This document shows positions 42,934 to 44,307 of a stretch of 44,307 nt of DNA, piece after piece; the first letter of the stretch is position 1, and the number at the start of each line of letters is the position of its first letter. Origin of the DNA: Streptomyces mutomycini (GTDB lineage: Bacteria > Actinomycetota > Actinomycetes > Streptomycetales > Streptomycetaceae); assembly GCF_001700505.1 (NCBI RefSeq), contig NZ_MAPV01000033.1, forward strand, positions 1 through 44,307. Reading direction: 5' to 3'. The translations under genes and the position numbers were made by a program. The notes below the pieces were generated by a model, which searched no databases, was not told the DNA's origin, and saw only the letters and a program-made list of their open reading frames with translations.

Positions 42934-44037
42934 ATGGAGATTCTGTGGTTCCTGCTCGCCCTGTGCATGCTGGTCGCCGTCGTGGGACCGGTCATGGCGC
43001 GACGCCGTGGCGGTATCCGCCAGGTCGCGCCCGGTTCGCCCGACGCCGCGGACCCGGACACATACGGTTTCGCGCGGCAGGAGGAGCTCGACGTCCGGAT
43101 GCCGGGCCCCGACCAGGACCTGCTCGACGTCCTCGACATCGTCCAGGGCACCCAGAGCTGGAAGGCCGCCTCCCAGCTGCTCGCGGGCACGCCCAAGGAG
43201 AGCGAGATCCGCTGGCAGCGGGTGCAGGCGTTCGCCGGTGCGGCCTCCCTGGAGCTGGCGCAGCGGCCCGGTGCCGGCGGGGCGTGGCTGAGGACGTGGC
43301 GGGCCGAGGCCCCGAAGGACGCGGGTGCGGCGGCGGTGCACGCGGAGTTCCTGGTGCAGCAGGCGTGGCGGACCGGCACCGTGGGCACCGACGACTTCCG
43401 GATCATCCTGGAGGAGGCACGCACGGTCTGCGGCGAGGCGGCCCTGCTCGCTCCGGGCGACCCCGTCCCGTACATCGTGGAGCTGGCCGTCGCCCGTGGA
43501 CTGGGCTATTCCCACGAGCAGTTCGACCAGCTCTGGGCGAAGATCATCGACCGTGCCCCGGCGCACATGGGCGCGCACATCGCGGCCCTGCACTTCTGGT
43601 GCGAGAAGTGGCACGGCTCCCGCGTGGAGGCCGAGCGATTCGCGACGACGGCCGCTGCCCGTGCCCCGCAGGGCTCGCTGCTCGCGGCGCTGCCCCTGTT
43701 CGCGGTGTACGAGCACCTGCCCGAGGTCAATCTGGTGCAGGGCTTCTACCGGGGCGTCGTCGTGACGAAGGCGGTCGAGGGTGCGATGTTCGCGGTGCAC
43801 GCGGCCCGCGCGGACGACCCGGTGCTCGCCCACGTCAGGCACCTGCTGGTCCTCTTCCTCGTCCGCATGGAACGCTGGTCGGAGGCGATGCACCAGCTCG
43901 TCCACATCGACGGCCACGTGGGCGCGCTGCCCTGGACCCAGAACCCGGACCCGGCCGCCGAGTACACGGTGTACCGGGCACTGGCCGTCGCCGGCTACGA
44001 GTCGAACGGCGGCAGCCCCGCGACCCTGCTCCACTGA
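42934..44037 (+). CDS. Membrane-anchored helical-repeat protein of unknown function
   Basis: A 367-residue protein with an N-terminal membrane helix (about 2-20, ILWFLLALCMLVAVVGPVMA), followed by RRRG and a long soluble helical domain. Repeated helix pairs with Ala/Leu spacing and WxxA-type contacts suggest a tetratricopeptide-like solenoid (about 70-360). An ATG at 42925 would add three residues; neither start has a well-placed ribosome site. I recognise it as a conserved actinobacterial hypothetical next to the metB gene but know no function. The small membrane protein gene follows 39 bases later and may be in the same unit. Confidence 0.75.
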   Translation: MEILWFLLALCMLVAVVGPVMARRRGGIRQVAPGSPDAADPDTYGFARQEELDVRMPGPDQDLLDVLDIVQGTQSWKAASQLLAGTPKESEIRWQRVQAFAGAASLELAQRPGAGGAWLRTWRAEAPKDAGAAAVHAEFLVQQAWRTGTVGTDDFRIILEEARTVCGEAALLAPGDPVPYIVELAVARGLGYSHEQFDQLWAKIIDRAPAHMGAHIAALHFWCEKWHGSRVEAERFATTAAARAPQGSLLAALPLFAVYEHLPEVNLVQGFYRGVVVTKAVEGAMFAVHAARADDPVLAHVRHLLVLFLVRMERWSEAMHQLVHIDGHVGALPWTQNPDPAAEYTVYRALAVAGYESNGGSPATLLH

Positions 44038-44076
44038 ACCGGCACACCCGCCCCTCCCGGATTGGACCGGCACACC

Positions 44077-44235
44077 ATGGCACGACTGATTCCGCTGATC
44101 CTGATAGCCCTCGCGGTCTGGTTCTGGCTGCGGGCGCGCAGGAAGACGGCCGCGTACATGGCCTCCTACGAGTCGCCCGCGGGCCGGGACCGTGAGGGCG
44201 ACGAGCGCCGCGAGCCCCCGGCCCCCGCGGCCTGA
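44077..44235 (+). CDS. 52-residue single-pass membrane protein
   Basis: A short gene opening MARLIPLILIALAVWFWLRARRK: one N-terminal transmembrane helix, then a basic stop-transfer, and a charged tail rich in Glu, Arg, Pro and Ala. Codon use is typical of the host, and the downstream stop is followed by a ribosome site and the next gene, which supports a real small gene. Function unknown; perhaps an accessory to the membrane-anchored protein upstream. Confidence 0.55.
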   Translation: MARLIPLILIALAVWFWLRARRKTAAYMASYESPAGRDREGDERREPPAPAA

Positions 44236-44290
44236 CACCCCGGAATCCACGGCGCCCCCGCGGCGTTGTACGGAGCGAACCCCGACCCCC

Positions 44291-44307
44291 GGAGGAGCCC
44301 CCGCATG
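44291..44307 (+). CDS. Ribosome site and start codon of the next gene (truncated)
   Basis: GGAGGAG (44291-44297) is followed 7 bases later by an ATG that forms the last three bases of the window. The product cannot be told. Confidence 0.5.

Overview
The window is a piece of a Streptomyces chromosome. The evidence is a very G+C-rich composition with wobble positions almost all G or C, frequent GTG and TTG starts behind GGAGG-type ribosome sites, a mycothiol S-conjugate amidase (mycothiol is an actinobacterial thiol), a GTP-dependent PEP carboxykinase, and a near-consensus DasR-type operator (dre) in front of a secreted chitinase. I saw no rRNA, tRNA, CRISPR array or intact insertion sequence.

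Left edge (1-3458, minus strand): the upstream end of a tad/Flp pilus locus (zinc-ribbon protein, CpaB/SAF protein, CpaE-like ATPase, TadE, and the start of a further gene cut by the window edge). 4001-5734: a secreted GH18 chitinase. 5820-7160: an atypical Nramp-family transporter.

7281-14280: a divergent catabolic cluster, the most interesting part of the window. The minus arm holds a PfkB-type (KDG kinase-like) sugar kinase, an IclR regulator, a RidA protein and a GntP permease. The plus arm holds a fold-type-III PLP dehydratase/deaminase and a D-aminoacylase-like amidohydrolase. A perfect 8-5-8 inverted repeat lies between the arms. Together the genes could import N-acetyl-D-glucosaminate (the oxidised end of LPMO-cut chitin), deacetylate it, deaminate it to 2-keto-3-deoxygluconate and phosphorylate that product. 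D-amino-acid catabolism is the main alternative.

14299-24817: mostly ordinary genes: a secreted trypsin-like protease, a divergent HxlR regulator/imine-reductase-like pair, arylamine N-acetyltransferase, an alanine-type aminotransferase, a conserved small protein, PEP carboxykinase, a haemolysin III-type membrane protein and a YyaL-type thioredoxin-fold protein. Several strong bidirectional hairpins separate convergent pairs.

24987-31560: an accessory stretch. A Uma2-type nuclease is followed by what looks like the orphaned C-terminus of a BREX/Pgl-type methyltransferase (PglX). Next comes a self-contained operon (acyl-CoA ligase, MHS-type transporter, SCP-x-like thiolase) with its own PucR-type regulator and related operator-like repeats in front of both transcription units. 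Wobble positions here carry visibly more A/T than in the flanks, suggesting acquisition.

31747-44307: a large NB-ARC/TPR (STAND) ATPase with an N-terminal membrane hairpin, then housekeeping genes: mca with a small membrane protein, DUF4307, greA, a DrrAB-type ABC exporter, threonine ammonia-lyase (ilvA), a MarR regulator, DUF1059, cystathionine gamma-synthase/lyase, a membrane-anchored tetratricopeptide-like protein, a 52-residue membrane protein, and the start codon of one more gene.
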